Shown piece by piece: positions 38,702 to 48,123 of a stretch of DNA of 64,000 nt. Below the pieces are notes generated by a model that saw only the letters and a program-made list of their open reading frames with translations, searched no databases and was not told the DNA's origin. This DNA is from Flavobacterium cheongpyeongense (GTDB lineage: Bacteria > Bacteroidota > Bacteroidia > Flavobacteriales > Flavobacteriaceae): NCBI RefSeq assembly GCF_003202435.1, contig NZ_QJHK01000022.1:1-64000 (forward strand), read 5' to 3'. The stretch's first letter is position 1; every line of letters starts with the position of its first letter. Made by a program: the position numbers and the translations under genes.

Positions 38702-39484
38702 TTATTCATTAGACGGCTTACCAATGGTTGCCAGAATACCACCATCAACATAGATAACCTGTCCATTAACAAATCTACTGGCATCAGAAGCTAAAAAAAC
38801 AGCTGTTCCGGCAAGATCCTCAGGATTTCCCCAACGACCGGCGGGGGTTCTTCCGATAATAAAATCATTAAACGGATGACCATCTACACGAATTGGAGCC
38901 GTTTGTGATGTTGCGAAATATCCCGGTCCTATTGCATTTACCTGAATATTGTGTTTTGCCCATTCGGTAGCTAAATTTTTAGTCAACATTTTTAATCCTC
39001 CTTTTGCAGAAGCATAAGCACTTACATTATCACGTCCTAATTCACTCATCATCGAACAGATATTAATAATCTTACCGGACTGTCTGGCTATCATAGATTT
39101 AGCCACTAATTTTGACATAATAAATGGTCCTACTAAATCTACATCTATTACTTTACGAAAATCTGCAACCGGCATATCAATGGCTAAAACGCGCATAATA
39201 ATTCCGGCATTGTTGACCAAAATGTCAATTTTGCCATGTCTGGCTTCCATCTCAGCTATTTGCTTTTCGGCTTCCGCCTCGTCAGTAACATCAAAAACAT
39301 AACCTGTTGCGGTAAAACCGGATTGTCTATATTGCTCAATTGCAGCATCCAAAGGCTCCTGAGTATTATTGCTAATAATTAATTCGGCACCGGCTTTTGC
39401 TAATCCTTCTGCCATTGCCATTCCTAAACCATGTATCCCTCCTGTTATTAATGCTGTTTTACCTTTAAGGCTAAATAAATCCAT
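38702..39484 (-). CDS. kduD: SDR dehydrogenase, KduD / gluconate 5-dehydrogenase family
   Basis: 260 aa classical short-chain dehydrogenase. It has the NAD(P)-binding TGGIHGLG (about residues 14-21), NNAGI, and the catalytic Ser with YASAKGG (Tyr/Lys). The C-terminus AVFLASDASRFVNGQVIYVD then GGILATIGK is typical of 2-deoxy-3-keto-uronate (KduD) and 5-keto-gluconate reductases. In a locus with lyases and GH88, conversion of the 2,5-diketo uronate breakdown product to KDG is the natural job. Sequence alone does not separate KduD from gluconate 5-dehydrogenase. Last gene of the GH88-transporter-SDR operon, 34 bp after the transporter. Cytoplasmic. Confidence 0.75.
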   Translation of the reverse strand: MDLFSLKGKTALITGGIHGLGMAMAEGLAKAGAELIISNNTQEPLDAAIEQYRQSGFTATGYVFDVTDEAEAEKQIAEMEARHGKIDILVNNAGIIMRVLAIDMPVADFRKVIDVDLVGPFIMSKLVAKSMIARQSGKIINICSMMSELGRDNVSAYASAKGGLKMLTKNLATEWAKHNIQVNAIGPGYFATSQTAPIRVDGHPFNDFIIGRTPAGRWGNPEDLAGTAVFLASDASRFVNGQVIYVDGGILATIGKPSNE

Positions 39485-39518
39485 TGCTTTTTTTTTAATT
39501 GTTTTGTTTAATATTTAA

Positions 39519-40844
39519 TTACTTTGAAGAAAGGCTTTCCGACAATTCTTCGAGGGTTCTTCCTTTTGTCTCAGGCATTTTAAAAAATACCCAAAGCAAT
39601 TGCCACACCATCATGAGACAAAAAACACAGAATACGGTAGTAGCCCCAACCTCTTTGAATAAGAAGGGTATAAATGAAGGAATCAACGCTGCTAGAACCC
39701 AGTGAACAGATGTACCAAATGACGTACCTGCTGCCCTGAGCTTATTAGGGAATAATTCTGAAATAAATACCCAGATTACAGAACCCTGCCCAATGGCGTG
39801 GGATGCTATAAATAAAAAGAAAAATACAGGTACAGCCATTCCTTTCCATTGAGAGTAAAAAGCTATTGTTACCAACCCTAACGAAATAATATACCCTAAG
39901 GATCCTATATACATTAGTGTTTTTCGTCCGTATTTATCAATTAATGAAATGCCTATCAGGGTAAAAATCAGGTTTACCACTCCGATACCGATACTGCTGA
40001 AAAATGAAGCTGATTTTTCAAGCCCTGCCAATTCAAAAATTCTTGGTGCATAATATAAAAATGCATTAATTCCTGAAAACTGATTGAACAACGCTATAAA
40101 AAATGCGAGCATTAAAGGTTTTCTGTACTTTTTCATAAAAATAGATTCATCAAAAAGTTCCTGCTGTTTTTCATTATCCATTGCCGCAATTTCTAATGCT
40201 GTTTCTTCATTGGAATTGACTTGTTTTAGAATAGCAATTGCTTTATCGCGGTCTTTTTTGTACTGATAAATCCAGCGTGGGCTTTCAGGGATCCCAAAAA
40301 CCAATAAAGTATACACAAGAGCTGGTGCTGACTGAACCCCAAGCATCCATCTCCACGAGTTTTCTCCTATATCCTGTAATAAATAGTTAGAAAAAAAAGC
40401 AATAAGAATACCAAACACAATATTAAACTGGTAAAGTGCAACTAGCTTCCCTCTGTCTTTTGCAGGTGCAATCTCAGAAACATAAGTGGGTGCTGCAATA
40501 GTTGAGGCACCGATCCCTAATCCTCCCAAGAAACGAAAAACAGAAAAAATAACAGAGTCATTGGCAAAAGCTGTTCCAACAGCCGAAAGAAAAAATAAAA
40601 CTCCAATTAATATTAAAGTCTTCTTTCTGCCCATAATATTAGTAGGAACAGCACCAAAAATAGCACCTATAACAGTTCCCCAAAGCGCCGAGGACATAAC
40701 TACCAGACCATGATACAAATCTGATGAGTTCCATAATTGTTGCAATTGTTTGTCGGCTCCCGAAATTACAACGGTATCAAATCCGAATAAAAATCCGGCC
40801 AACGCCACTACAATTGACCAGTAAACTATTTTTTTATTATTCAT
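39519..40844 (-). CDS. MFS sugar transporter (sugar porter family)
   Basis: 441 aa with 12 predicted membrane segments. Sugar-porter signatures are clear: GFDTVVISGADKQLQ in helix 1, the GRKK loop 2-3 motif, PESPRWIYQYKKDRDKA after helix 6, QFSGINAFLYYAPRIF in helix 7, DKYGRKTLMYIG in loop 8-9 and PETKGRTLEEL at the C-terminus. It moves a monosaccharide or uronic acid across the inner membrane by proton symport. It sits between GH88 and the KduD-type gene, so an unsaturated uronate product, or the sugar exposed by GH88, is the likely cargo (inference). Confidence 0.9.
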   Translation of the reverse strand: MNNKKIVYWSIVVALAGFLFGFDTVVISGADKQLQQLWNSSDLYHGLVVMSSALWGTVIGAIFGAVPTNIMGRKKTLILIGVLFFLSAVGTAFANDSVIFSVFRFLGGLGIGASTIAAPTYVSEIAPAKDRGKLVALYQFNIVFGILIAFFSNYLLQDIGENSWRWMLGVQSAPALVYTLLVFGIPESPRWIYQYKKDRDKAIAILKQVNSNEETALEIAAMDNEKQQELFDESIFMKKYRKPLMLAFFIALFNQFSGINAFLYYAPRIFELAGLEKSASFFSSIGIGVVNLIFTLIGISLIDKYGRKTLMYIGSLGYIISLGLVTIAFYSQWKGMAVPVFFFLFIASHAIGQGSVIWVFISELFPNKLRAAGTSFGTSVHWVLAALIPSFIPFLFKEVGATTVFCVFCLMMVWQLLWVFFKMPETKGRTLEELSESLSSK

Positions 40845-40933
40845 TTTTTTTTGTTTTAATTTAATATTGAAATCTCTAAATAGTTCTCTTAGCCTCTTTT
40901 TCCTGATTTCTTTTTATGATTTCTTTTTGTTGG

Positions 40934-42172
40934 CTAATCATTTTTATAACTTAATAAAGATTCTCCCTGTAGCAATTTTTTATACCTCAATAAAGCTTCT
41001 ACATAATAATAATCTGCATAAATAATAGAATAATCTATCTCAGAACCAGCAGGCTTATGGCCTGTTGAGTGTAATAAACAAGCAGAGTTTTTGTCCTTAC
41101 TCTGATAATTTTCTGAGAGCTCTTTTAACATATTTTCTGCTTTATCAAAATATTCCTTTTTTAAAACCGGATCACTGGTATATGTTGACAATTCTAAAAG
41201 AGCTGAAGCTACAACTGCGGCTGCAGAAGCATCTTTTGGTGTATTTGGAATAGCAGGGTCGTCAAAATCCCAATATGGAATTAAATCTTGTGGTAATCTG
41301 TCTAAATAAACCCTGGATACTTTTTGCGCAAAATCTAAAAATTTAAGATCTTTTGTTTCTCTGTAAACCATCGTATATCCATATATTGCCCAAGCCTGAC
41401 CGCGAGCCCACATACTACTGTCACTGTATCCCTGATGGGTTGTTGCTTTTATCTTTTTTCCTGTTTTTTTATCATAAACCACAACATGATAAGAGGTATA
41501 ATCTGGCCTGAAGTGATTTTGCATGGTAACTGTGGCATGACTAACAGCCATATCGTACAAAGCTTTATTACTGCCGTTTTTAGACGCCCAAAACAATAGC
41601 TCCAGATTAATCATGTTATCCATGATGGTATTATGCTGGGGCCATTCCATATTTGGTACTGCTCTGGGCCAGGACAAAATGGTTCCTACTTTTGGATTAA
41701 AAAGTGTTGCTAAAGTATCGGCTGTTTTTAAGATGACTTCTTTATATTCCGGATTTCTGGTTAGTCTATAGCCATTTCCATAACTATTAAAAACCTGAAA
41801 ACCAAGATCGTGATCTACTGCCGGATTAATAGAAAGCGGCATAAGATATTGGGTAAATTTATCTGCAGATTCTTCCCATTTCCTGTCGCCTGTAAATTCA
41901 TATAAATACCAAAGTTCTCCAGGCCAGAAACCACTGGTCCAGTCCTTATAATCAACATAATTCCACTTTTGAGTATTGGTTGCTATACTTCTTGGAATGT
42001 TTCCTTCATTGGGTATTAATTTTATAGCACTTTCAGATTGTTTTGCACAATATGCTAATTCTGCATCTACATCAAAGTCTTTATTTGGTTTACTATAATT
42101 TATTTTATTAGCACAGCCTGTCACAACCATTGCAACAAAAAGCGAACCTATAATTTGTGATTTAATATTCAT
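40934..42172 (-). CDS. GH88 unsaturated glucuronyl hydrolase lipoprotein
   Basis: 412 aa with a lipobox (MVVTGC). GH88 enzymes hydrate the unsaturated uronic acid left by a polysaccharide lyase at the non-reducing end and so release it. The alpha6/alpha6 barrel motifs include WTSGFWPGELWYLYE and the two key aspartates in DHDLGFQ (about residue 120) and TIMDNMINLELLFWA (about 185). QGYSDSSMWARGQAWAIYGY is also typical. It provides direct evidence that the locus works on lyase products. The promoter must lie upstream of the decayed GH127 that precedes it by 23 bp. Operator site B is at 43020. Confidence 0.92.
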   Translation of the reverse strand: MNIKSQIIGSLFVAMVVTGCANKINYSKPNKDFDVDAELAYCAKQSESAIKLIPNEGNIPRSIATNTQKWNYVDYKDWTSGFWPGELWYLYEFTGDRKWEESADKFTQYLMPLSINPAVDHDLGFQVFNSYGNGYRLTRNPEYKEVILKTADTLATLFNPKVGTILSWPRAVPNMEWPQHNTIMDNMINLELLFWASKNGSNKALYDMAVSHATVTMQNHFRPDYTSYHVVVYDKKTGKKIKATTHQGYSDSSMWARGQAWAIYGYTMVYRETKDLKFLDFAQKVSRVYLDRLPQDLIPYWDFDDPAIPNTPKDASAAAVVASALLELSTYTSDPVLKKEYFDKAENMLKELSENYQSKDKNSACLLHSTGHKPAGSEIDYSIIYADYYYVEALLRYKKLLQGESLLSYKND

Positions 42173-42195
42173 AATATATATTTTACGATAAAGTC

Positions 42196-42852
42196 TTATT
42201 TATTCAAATCCAGATAAATGATAAAGCGCTCCTGTTGCAGGTCATAAATTGGCTTTAGGATTATATCTTTTTTATTTATTTTAAATTTGAGCGTGCTATA
42301 TACTCCGTTAATGGATTTTTCTATTTTTTTTGTTGTCGGCTCAAGGCTGCTCAAAAGCCCGGCACGTACATGATCGTAATAAATATAATAGTCATTGTAC
42401 AATACAGAATGCTATATGCAACCATTCCTTCATTTCCCATTTTGCCTGCCAGTATTACAACCCCATAAGTTACTGCCACGATATTAGGATTATCAGATGT
42501 GTAAACAACTTTGATCTGCATGCCCTATATATGACTATGCCTTCTAAGATCACGATCTAGCGATTCCCATCTGCCTAATTTGGTAACAGTAAAACAGCCT
42601 TCTTCCTGACTGCTAAAAATCCCAGCATTGGTCTTAAGCCTATTGACCAAAATATCCATAATCTACTTGCTTTCACATATCATTTTATCCTTGAAACGGG
42701 CTGTAAAGTAATTTTAAATCATGAAGATCAAATGCCAAAATCTTTACATTTTTACTATCGTCCAACTCCAGTTTTAATGAATGCTGCCCGGCATAATGAG
42801 ATTGTCTATTCATATAAACAGACATTACCATAACTAAGACAAAACACTTAAT
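42196..42852 (-). pseudogene. Second GH127 gene, internally deleted and frameshifted
   Basis: The minus strand begins like the intact GH127 (QSHYAGQHSLKLELDD then KNVKILAFDLHDLKLLYSPF, against QSHYPGQH...LDDSKSIKVAAFDLKD). It then shows stops and frame changes, keeps KLGRWESLDRDLRRHSH, and jumps to the C-terminal domain (VTYGVVILAGKMGNEGM, NDYY, LKPIYDLQQERFIIYLDL). About 400 central codons, including the whole zinc/cysteine site, are gone. The expected start codon reads ATT (42852). It was the first gene of the GH88 operon. It cannot be active. Confidence 0.85.
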
Positions 42853-43357
42853 CCTTCTGTTTAAATTTTTAAATTAAATTTTTCGTATAATTCTTAAAAT
42901 CATAACTGTTGTAACGCTTTATTTTGATCAAATACTCAACAACAATTCAATTGTTTATTACTAATTAAAAACATGTTTCTTTAACAATTCAATATTAGTC
43001 AGAATAACACAGTTAGACGATAAATTATAATGCAATCACTATAAATTATAGATATTATGGAAAGAAAACCATGCAGAAATAGGGGATAAAAGCTAATATG
43101 TACCCTAGAATTAAATAAAAGATATTAGATTTAGAATCCAATGTGATTCATCCAATCCAAACAAATTTCAAAATTTGACATACCTGATAGACCAGAGAAA
43201 AAACATGTTGTTTAAGTAGTTGCGCAGAGATTATCGTATACCAATTTTTACTTTAAAAAACAGCAATTAAATTCGAAAAACGAAATACAAAACAGCTTAC
43301 TCTATATTAATAATTGAACTCAGGTTTTAAAAAAAACAGATCCTGCTAAAACATTGC
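42853..43357. other. Regulatory region upstream of the GH88 operon
   Basis: AT-rich, without ORFs. It holds operator site B at 43020-43049. The part from 43050 to 43357 also includes the space after the histidine kinase stop. I see no clear terminator there. Confidence 0.4.
43020..43049 (-). promoter_or_regulatory. Tandem 21-bp operator, site B (GH127-remnant/GH88 operon)
   Basis: Two exact ATAAATTAT half-sites at 43020-43028 and 43041-43049 (plus-strand reading), start to start 21 bp, in the context CGATAAATTATAATGCA and CTATAAATTATAG. It lies about 170 bp upstream of the dead GH127 start and about 850 bp upstream of the GH88 ATG. Confidence 0.6.
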
Positions 43358-44821
43358 CTAATAAATCTGTTCTAACGGCAGGGTAAATTTAAAACAACTG
43401 CCTTTATCATGCTGACTTTCTACCCAAATCTTGCCATTATGGATGTTTATGAATTCCGTGCAAAGCAATAATCCGAGTCCGCTGCCAACTTCATTTTGGG
43501 TTCCTTTTTGGATCACTTTTCTGTTTATTTTAAATAACTTTTCTTTGATATCATCAGGAATTCCAATACCGTTGTCAGTAACAGATATTGCTACTTTTTG
43601 GTCTGTTTTTGATAGTCTTACTTCAATTTTACCGTTTCTATCAGTAAATTTAATGGCATTACTCAGTAAATTACGTAAAATAGTATCAATCATATTTTTA
43701 TCTGCTTCAGCTTCGATAAGATCTGCTGATTCAAAAAAAAGAGTTATATTTTTATTTAATGCGGCACTTTTATTCAGATCTATATTTTCTTCAATCAATG
43801 TATTTAGCACTATTTTTTGGGGACTGAATACAATCATTCCGGTTTGCACACGTGACCATTCTAATAGGTTTTCGAGTAGTTTGTAGCTGTTTTTATTGGA
43901 TTGACAGAGCATTTCTGAAATTTCCCTGATTTCCTCCTTATCATATTTATCGATGTCTTCAAATAATAATTCTGAGAGGGAAACAGCTGATCCTAATGGT
44001 CCTCTTAAATCATGTGATATAATAGAAAAGAATTGGTTTTTGTCCTCCAGAAGCTTCTGGATTTTCTGATCCTGCTTTTCTTTTACCAGCAATAAAAAAC
44101 CCACGATTCCAACAAGGGTCAATAAAAATAAACCGATGCTATAAAAACTATCCAGTATGTCGTGGGAGAAAAACTGATTCTTGGGATGCATATACCTGTA
44201 AATTGCCCGCATTACAATCAGAATCTCAAATCCGATATAGCAGAATACATAAAAGGCTCTGAAGAAATTTTGGCCTTTTTCAGTAAAATAATGAATTGTT
44301 GCGGGCAAATAAATAGCAAATACTCCGATAGCTACAATTAAAACCCGCGTGTTCATTGTGCTTCCTAAAAAAGTTCCCAGATTGAAAACGAATATGGCAA
44401 CAATAGTAATTGCAATTTGAAGCCTGTAACGTTTCTTTGCATGAACTTTAAGAAGCGATAACATCGCTATCGTTTCATAACAGCAGGCACAAAAAATCAT
44501 GGAGTTTGCAACATTAATCGAGATAAAATCGTCAATGCTGTTTCTCAGGATAATCAATACCCATGCGATGGTCAGCAGTAGTTTACCTAAACCAAACCAT
44601 TTTAGGGTTTTTCTGTTATCACTTGTAGCATAGGAAAAGGAATAACTGAAAATAAGGATGCAGGTAAAAAAATTGCCCCAAAAATAAAGTAAAAAAATAG
44701 TTTTTGGATCAACAAGTCCAATCAAATAAATGGTTGGTACATTTGTTTTTTTTATCGTAAAAGCCATTATGACAAGGGAGGCTGCAATGCAAAATATTGA
44801 GGCTTTTAATTTTGATTTCAT
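43358..44821 (-). CDS. Membrane sensor histidine kinase
   Basis: 487 aa. The first 245 residues carry about seven or eight hydrophobic helices with short loops and no large periplasmic domain, so it probably senses a membrane or intracellular signal. Then come the H-box FFSIISHDLRGPLG (about 262-275), N-box NLLSNAIKF (about 385), G1 DNGIGIPDD (about 418) and G2 GSGLGLLLC (about 448). No receiver domain and no response regulator gene is adjacent, so its partner is elsewhere. No sign in sequence that it belongs to the PUL. Confidence 0.9.
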   Translation of the reverse strand: MKSKLKASIFCIAASLVIMAFTIKKTNVPTIYLIGLVDPKTIFLLYFWGNFFTCILIFSYSFSYATSDNRKTLKWFGLGKLLLTIAWVLIILRNSIDDFISINVANSMIFCACCYETIAMLSLLKVHAKKRYRLQIAITIVAIFVFNLGTFLGSTMNTRVLIVAIGVFAIYLPATIHYFTEKGQNFFRAFYVFCYIGFEILIVMRAIYRYMHPKNQFFSHDILDSFYSIGLFLLTLVGIVGFLLLVKEKQDQKIQKLLEDKNQFFSIISHDLRGPLGSAVSLSELLFEDIDKYDKEEIREISEMLCQSNKNSYKLLENLLEWSRVQTGMIVFSPQKIVLNTLIEENIDLNKSAALNKNITLFFESADLIEAEADKNMIDTILRNLLSNAIKFTDRNGKIEVRLSKTDQKVAISVTDNGIGIPDDIKEKLFKINRKVIQKGTQNEVGSGLGLLLCTEFINIHNGKIWVESQHDKGSCFKFTLPLEQIY

Positions 44822-45078
44822 ATTTGCAGGAGTTTGTTTTTTGGGGTATATTGATTATGTTCTTTCAGAATAATTTAGTTTTTGAGGATGGATTTTCATC
44901 AGGAGTGATTTTCGGTAGAAAATTACATCAAGAACAAAAAAGTTTTCTTCAAAATGCATCTCGACACATAATTTGTTCTGTTTCCCTAAAAAAAAAATTG
45001 AACGGATGTTATCTTTTGCCCCCTCTGTAATAAAATGGTCAAGGTTTTTAGCAGCCCTGAGGATTCGAGTTTTTCTGT

Positions 45079-45122
45079 AAAAAAATCCATACTAAAATAT
45101 CTTATAAAATTTTAGTATGGAT
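45079..45122 (-). terminator. Terminator of the DUF4979/T9SS gene
   Basis: Perfect 14-bp stem (ATCCATACTAAAAT / ATTTTAGTATGGAT) with a 10-base loop, followed on the minus strand by seven T. It starts 21 bp after the stop at 45143. Confidence 0.85.
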
Positions 45123-45142
45123 TATTTAATAAAAAGAGTTCC

Positions 45143-46036
45143 TTATTTAACCATTAATTTTATGTTAGCTTTGTTGTTTACCATAACAAGATATAACCCC
45201 GTTTTTAAATTGTGGTTTATTTGGATCGTAGACGAAGTAGGTAAAATATTATTCTCTAATACTAATTGGCCTAAAAGGTTATAAATTTTCACATTTACAT
45301 TAGATTCAGATAATAAATTTCCTAAATCTAAATTAAAACTATTTTCATTAGAAGGATTAGGATATATACTTACATCATTTCCAACTTGATAGTCATTCAC
45401 GCCTAACGTAGTGGCAGTCACGTAAGTCTCTATTGCAGCAGTGCTGTCAAAAGTTGCGATCCAGTCTACTTTGTAACTAGTCTCTGTTACTGGATTATCT
45501 GCCACAATCAAGTGCAACATTCTATAGGTTAAATTACCTCCGGCAAAATCAGCATCGTTAGTTAGTTTAAAATAATATGTTTTGTCTCCATTTGAATCAG
45601 TAAACGATCCATCTGGTGATCCACTATTCCAGGCAGTGTTATCCCAAGCATTAGTTGTTGGACCTGTAGATCGGTTCATTTCAAATTTTAAAGCACCAGA
45701 TGGTCGGGCTCCTTTAAATTTAATTGCAATATAGGCATCATTAGTAGAATTAAGAGTGATGTAATTTCCTGAATTTCCAGCAAGATTATACCAAATATCC
45801 CCACGATATTTTCCATTCGACTGAAGTCCCATACTCATATTCCAAAATCCTCCACTCACGCTCGCAGATGCTCCTGAATCAGCGGTAGTCCATCCTGTAA
45901 CAACATTAGTAAAATTACCATCTAATGTGCCTCCTATAAATTGTTGGGCTTTTGAAGTGCCTGAAAAACAAAACAAAATAAGTAGAAGTATTCCCGTTAA
46001 ATTGTTTTGCTTTTTTAAGTGTAATTTTTTTTTCAT
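45143..46036 (-). CDS. Secreted DUF4979-like protein with T9SS sorting tail
   Basis: 297 aa with a signal peptide ending TSKAQ. The main domain (about 30-205) is a beta-sandwich with YIAIKFKGARPSGALKFEMN, YYFKLTNDADFAGG and YKVDWIATFDS, like DUF4979 proteins found with polysaccharide enzymes and probably carbohydrate binding. The last 75 residues form a type A T9SS sorting domain (YPNPSNENSF, VKIYNLLGQLVLEN, LKTGLYLVMVNNKA). It should be secreted and attached or released at the surface. Operator site E lies 63 bp upstream of the ATG. It is divergent from the GH11 gene. Confidence 0.8.
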   Translation of the reverse strand: MKKKLHLKKQNNLTGILLLILFCFSGTSKAQQFIGGTLDGNFTNVVTGWTTADSGASASVSGGFWNMSMGLQSNGKYRGDIWYNLAGNSGNYITLNSTNDAYIAIKFKGARPSGALKFEMNRSTGPTTNAWDNTAWNSGSPDGSFTDSNGDKTYYFKLTNDADFAGGNLTYRMLHLIVADNPVTETSYKVDWIATFDSTAAIETYVTATTLGVNDYQVGNDVSIYPNPSNENSFNLDLGNLLSESNVNVKIYNLLGQLVLENNILPTSSTIQINHNLKTGLYLVMVNNKANIKLMVK

Positions 46037-46481
46037 TTTCTTTAAAATATTATTTGTTAGTAATAGGTTAAATGTATTTTTTTAAAATAAAATTGACTAT
46101 AAAACATTATCCATATAGTATAAATCATAGTGCATTTCACATATTTAAGTAACTGATTTTAAGCGTAAAGCAATTTTTACATGAAAACGAGTCAAAATTT
46201 ATGATGCATCAGTATAGGCTTTTGTGATCATCGATTGTGTACATAGCAAATGTCAGAATCAGATCTAATTTTTGGAAAAAGCGGGTGTATTGTTATTTCT
46301 GGTTTAGCTGTGAAATTTTGGAATTGGGAAATATTTCCAAATTTAAAGGTTACTGAGACCATTTTTTTAATTAAACTTTCGTAGGACAAGCTGTATAATA
46401 TAAAAAAAAACTATATTTACAAAAACAATCGGTTGTGTAAAATACAACTAACTATAAAACAACCAAATAAACCTCAAAAAA
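46037..46481. other. Divergent regulatory region between DUF4979 and GH11 genes
   Basis: 445 bp with site E at 46099-46128 and, on the minus strand, a TACATTTA -7-like element close to the DUF4979 gene. For GH11 (plus) a TATATTTA element near 46410 is a weak -7 match. A small palindrome GGAAATATTTCC lies near 46327-46338. Confidence 0.35.
46099..46128 (-). promoter_or_regulatory. Tandem 21-bp operator, site E (DUF4979 gene)
   Basis: Half-sites ATAAAACAT (46099-46107) and ATAAATCAT (46120-46128) on the plus-strand reading, start to start 21 bp. It ends 63 bp before the DUF4979 gene and about 350 bp before GH11 on the other strand. This is the weakest of the five by sequence, but the spacing and orientation are identical. 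Confidence 0.45.
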
Positions 46482-47195
46482 ATGAAAAAAAAATCTTTAA
46501 AAAAACTAATGAGCCCAATGGCTGGAGTACTACTTGTATTGGCTAGCTGCACGACAGACGATACAAATTATAAAGAAGTAACCAATGTTTCAGGTGTACG
46601 AACTGAAGGCTATGTTACAGCTGAAAATAGGACTATAAGTTCAAAACAAGGAACAAGCGGAAGCTTTTTTTGGACATTGTATCAAGAAGGAGGTACGGCT
46701 GATATAAAACAAGGAACCAATGGCAACTTTTCAATCACTTACAGCAATTGTAAGGATGTCGTTGGTGGAAAAGGATGGAATCCGGGTTCTGCAAAAAACA
46801 TTGGCTATAACATTGGATCATTGTCGGGCAGTTATGACTTTGTTGGAGTGTATGGATGGACTACCAGCCCCTTAATTGAATATTATATTTGTGAAAAAGG
46901 CAATAATATAAATGGTTCTGCTGTAAATACTGTAAGTAGTGATGGTCATACTTACAATTTTGTTAGAAACCAAAGAGTAAATGCACCTTCTATTATTGGT
47001 ACCGCAACTTTTTGGCAATACATAGATCGTTGGGGAGGTTCTTCTACAGGTTCTAATAAAACAATCACAATGGCCAACCATATTAATAACTGGAAAAACA
47101 AAGGTGGAAAAGGTTTTGGTTCATTCAATTATCAAGTTTTTGCTATTGAAGCTTTTAACGGAAAAACAGGTTCTATCAATGCAACCGTTTGGTAA
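46482..47195 (+). CDS. GH11 endo-1,4-beta-xylanase lipoprotein
   Basis: 237 aa with a lipobox (VLLVLASC). The rest is a compact GH11 jelly roll: FFWTLYQEGGTADI, NCKDVVGGKGWNPG, YDFVGVYGWTTSPLIEYYI with the nucleophile glutamate (about residue 133), SSDGHTYNFVRNQRVN, PSIIGTATFWQYIDRWGG and YQVFAIEAFNG with the acid/base glutamate (about 223). GH11 enzymes are strict endo-xylanases. Lipidation would keep it on the outer membrane. It is one of the few plus-strand genes and has its own terminator. Confidence 0.95.
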   Translation: MKKKSLKKLMSPMAGVLLVLASCTTDDTNYKEVTNVSGVRTEGYVTAENRTISSKQGTSGSFFWTLYQEGGTADIKQGTNGNFSITYSNCKDVVGGKGWNPGSAKNIGYNIGSLSGSYDFVGVYGWTTSPLIEYYICEKGNNINGSAVNTVSSDGHTYNFVRNQRVNAPSIIGTATFWQYIDRWGGSSTGSNKTITMANHINNWKNKGGKGFGSFNYQVFAIEAFNGKTGSINATVW

Positions 47196-47217
47196 CCAAA
47201 TCGTATTTCTATTTTTT

Positions 47218-47251
47218 AAAAATGCTAGATGATAACTCGTCCAGCATTTTT
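47218..47251 (+). terminator. Terminator of the GH11 gene
   Basis: AAAAATGCT pairs with AGCATTTTT, extended by GATGA/TCGTC after one mismatch, and ends in five T. Symmetrical A/T flanks would let it work on either strand. It lies 22 bp after the GH11 stop and 38 bp before the next gene. Confidence 0.7.
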
Positions 47252-47289
47252 AGCTATATACTTAAACTACAAGTCTAAAAAACAACCAA

Positions 47290-48123
47290 ATGAAAAAAAT
47301 AGTATTTTATATTATTAACTTATCGATAATTATTCTCTTTTTATCCTGTTCAAAAAAAACACCCAAAGATTTTGTTTTGGTAAAAGGGGGCGTATTCAAA
47401 AATATCTATTCTAAGTTTTATGCTAAAAATGAAAAAATTAACGATTTTTATATTGGAATAAATGAAATCACTCAAAAAGAATGGAAATCAACAATGGGGA
47501 ATAACCCCTCTCATTTTTTGTGTGATTCTTTGCCTGTAGAAACAATAAGCTGGTATGATTGCATTGAATATTGTAATGCCCGAAGTGAAAAAGAAGGTTT
47601 AGAAAAATATTATATTGTTGATAAAACAAAGAAAGATCCAAACAATAATAATGAATATGATGATGTAAAATGGATCATTACTATCCAAGCTGAATCAAAA
47701 GGATACCGATTACCTACAGAAGCAGAATGGGAGTATGCAGCCAGCGGTGGCCAACTTAGTAAAAACTATAAATATAGTGGTAGCGATGATCCAGATACAA
47801 CTACTTGGTCTTGGAGAAATTCTGGAGATAAATTATTAACCGGCGATTGGAATTGGAAAAATATAGAGGCTAATCATTGCCAAACAAAAACTGTAGGAAG
47901 CAAATTAAAAAATGAACTTGGGCTAAATGATATGTCAGGGAATGTTAGAGAATGGTGTTACGATTCGAATATAAACAACAAAACAGGAGAACCTTTTAGT
48001 CGCGCCTGGAAGGGAGGTGGTTGGATTGGTGCTTTATTTTGTTGTGAAACTAATTTTAGAGCCAATTTTCAAGCCAATGGAAAAGGGCCTGATCAGGGTT
48101 TTAGAATTTGTAGAAATTTGTAA
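47290..48123 (+). CDS. SUMF1/FGE-sulfatase-domain lipoprotein
   Basis: 277 aa with a lipobox (ILFLSC). It carries the formylglycine-generating-enzyme fold: DFVLVKGGVFK, FYIGINEITQKEWKSTMGNN, PVETISWYDCIEYCNARS, GYRLPTEAEWEYAASGG (about 135-151), LNDMSGNVREWCYDS and PDQGFRICRNL. The fold is used by true sulfatase activators and by many proteins without that activity (for example the gliding proteins GldJ/GldK). No sulfatase is in the window, so the function is open. It follows GH11 by 94 bp across a terminator. Confidence 0.85.
   Translation: MKKIVFYIINLSIIILFLSCSKKTPKDFVLVKGGVFKNIYSKFYAKNEKINDFYIGINEITQKEWKSTMGNNPSHFLCDSLPVETISWYDCIEYCNARSEKEGLEKYYIVDKTKKDPNNNNEYDDVKWIITIQAESKGYRLPTEAEWEYAASGGQLSKNYKYSGSDDPDTTTWSWRNSGDKLLTGDWNWKNIEANHCQTKTVGSKLKNELGLNDMSGNVREWCYDSNINNKTGEPFSRAWKGGGWIGALFCCETNFRANFQANGKGPDQGFRICRNL

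Noticed and set aside
44797..45030. 77-codon plus-strand frame upstream of the histidine kinase
   Set aside because: It overlaps the kinase start, is low complexity and has no family resemblance.
47290..48123. Annotating the SUMF1 protein as a sulfatase-activating enzyme
   Set aside because: No sulfatase is in the window, and the fold is widely used by non-FGE proteins.
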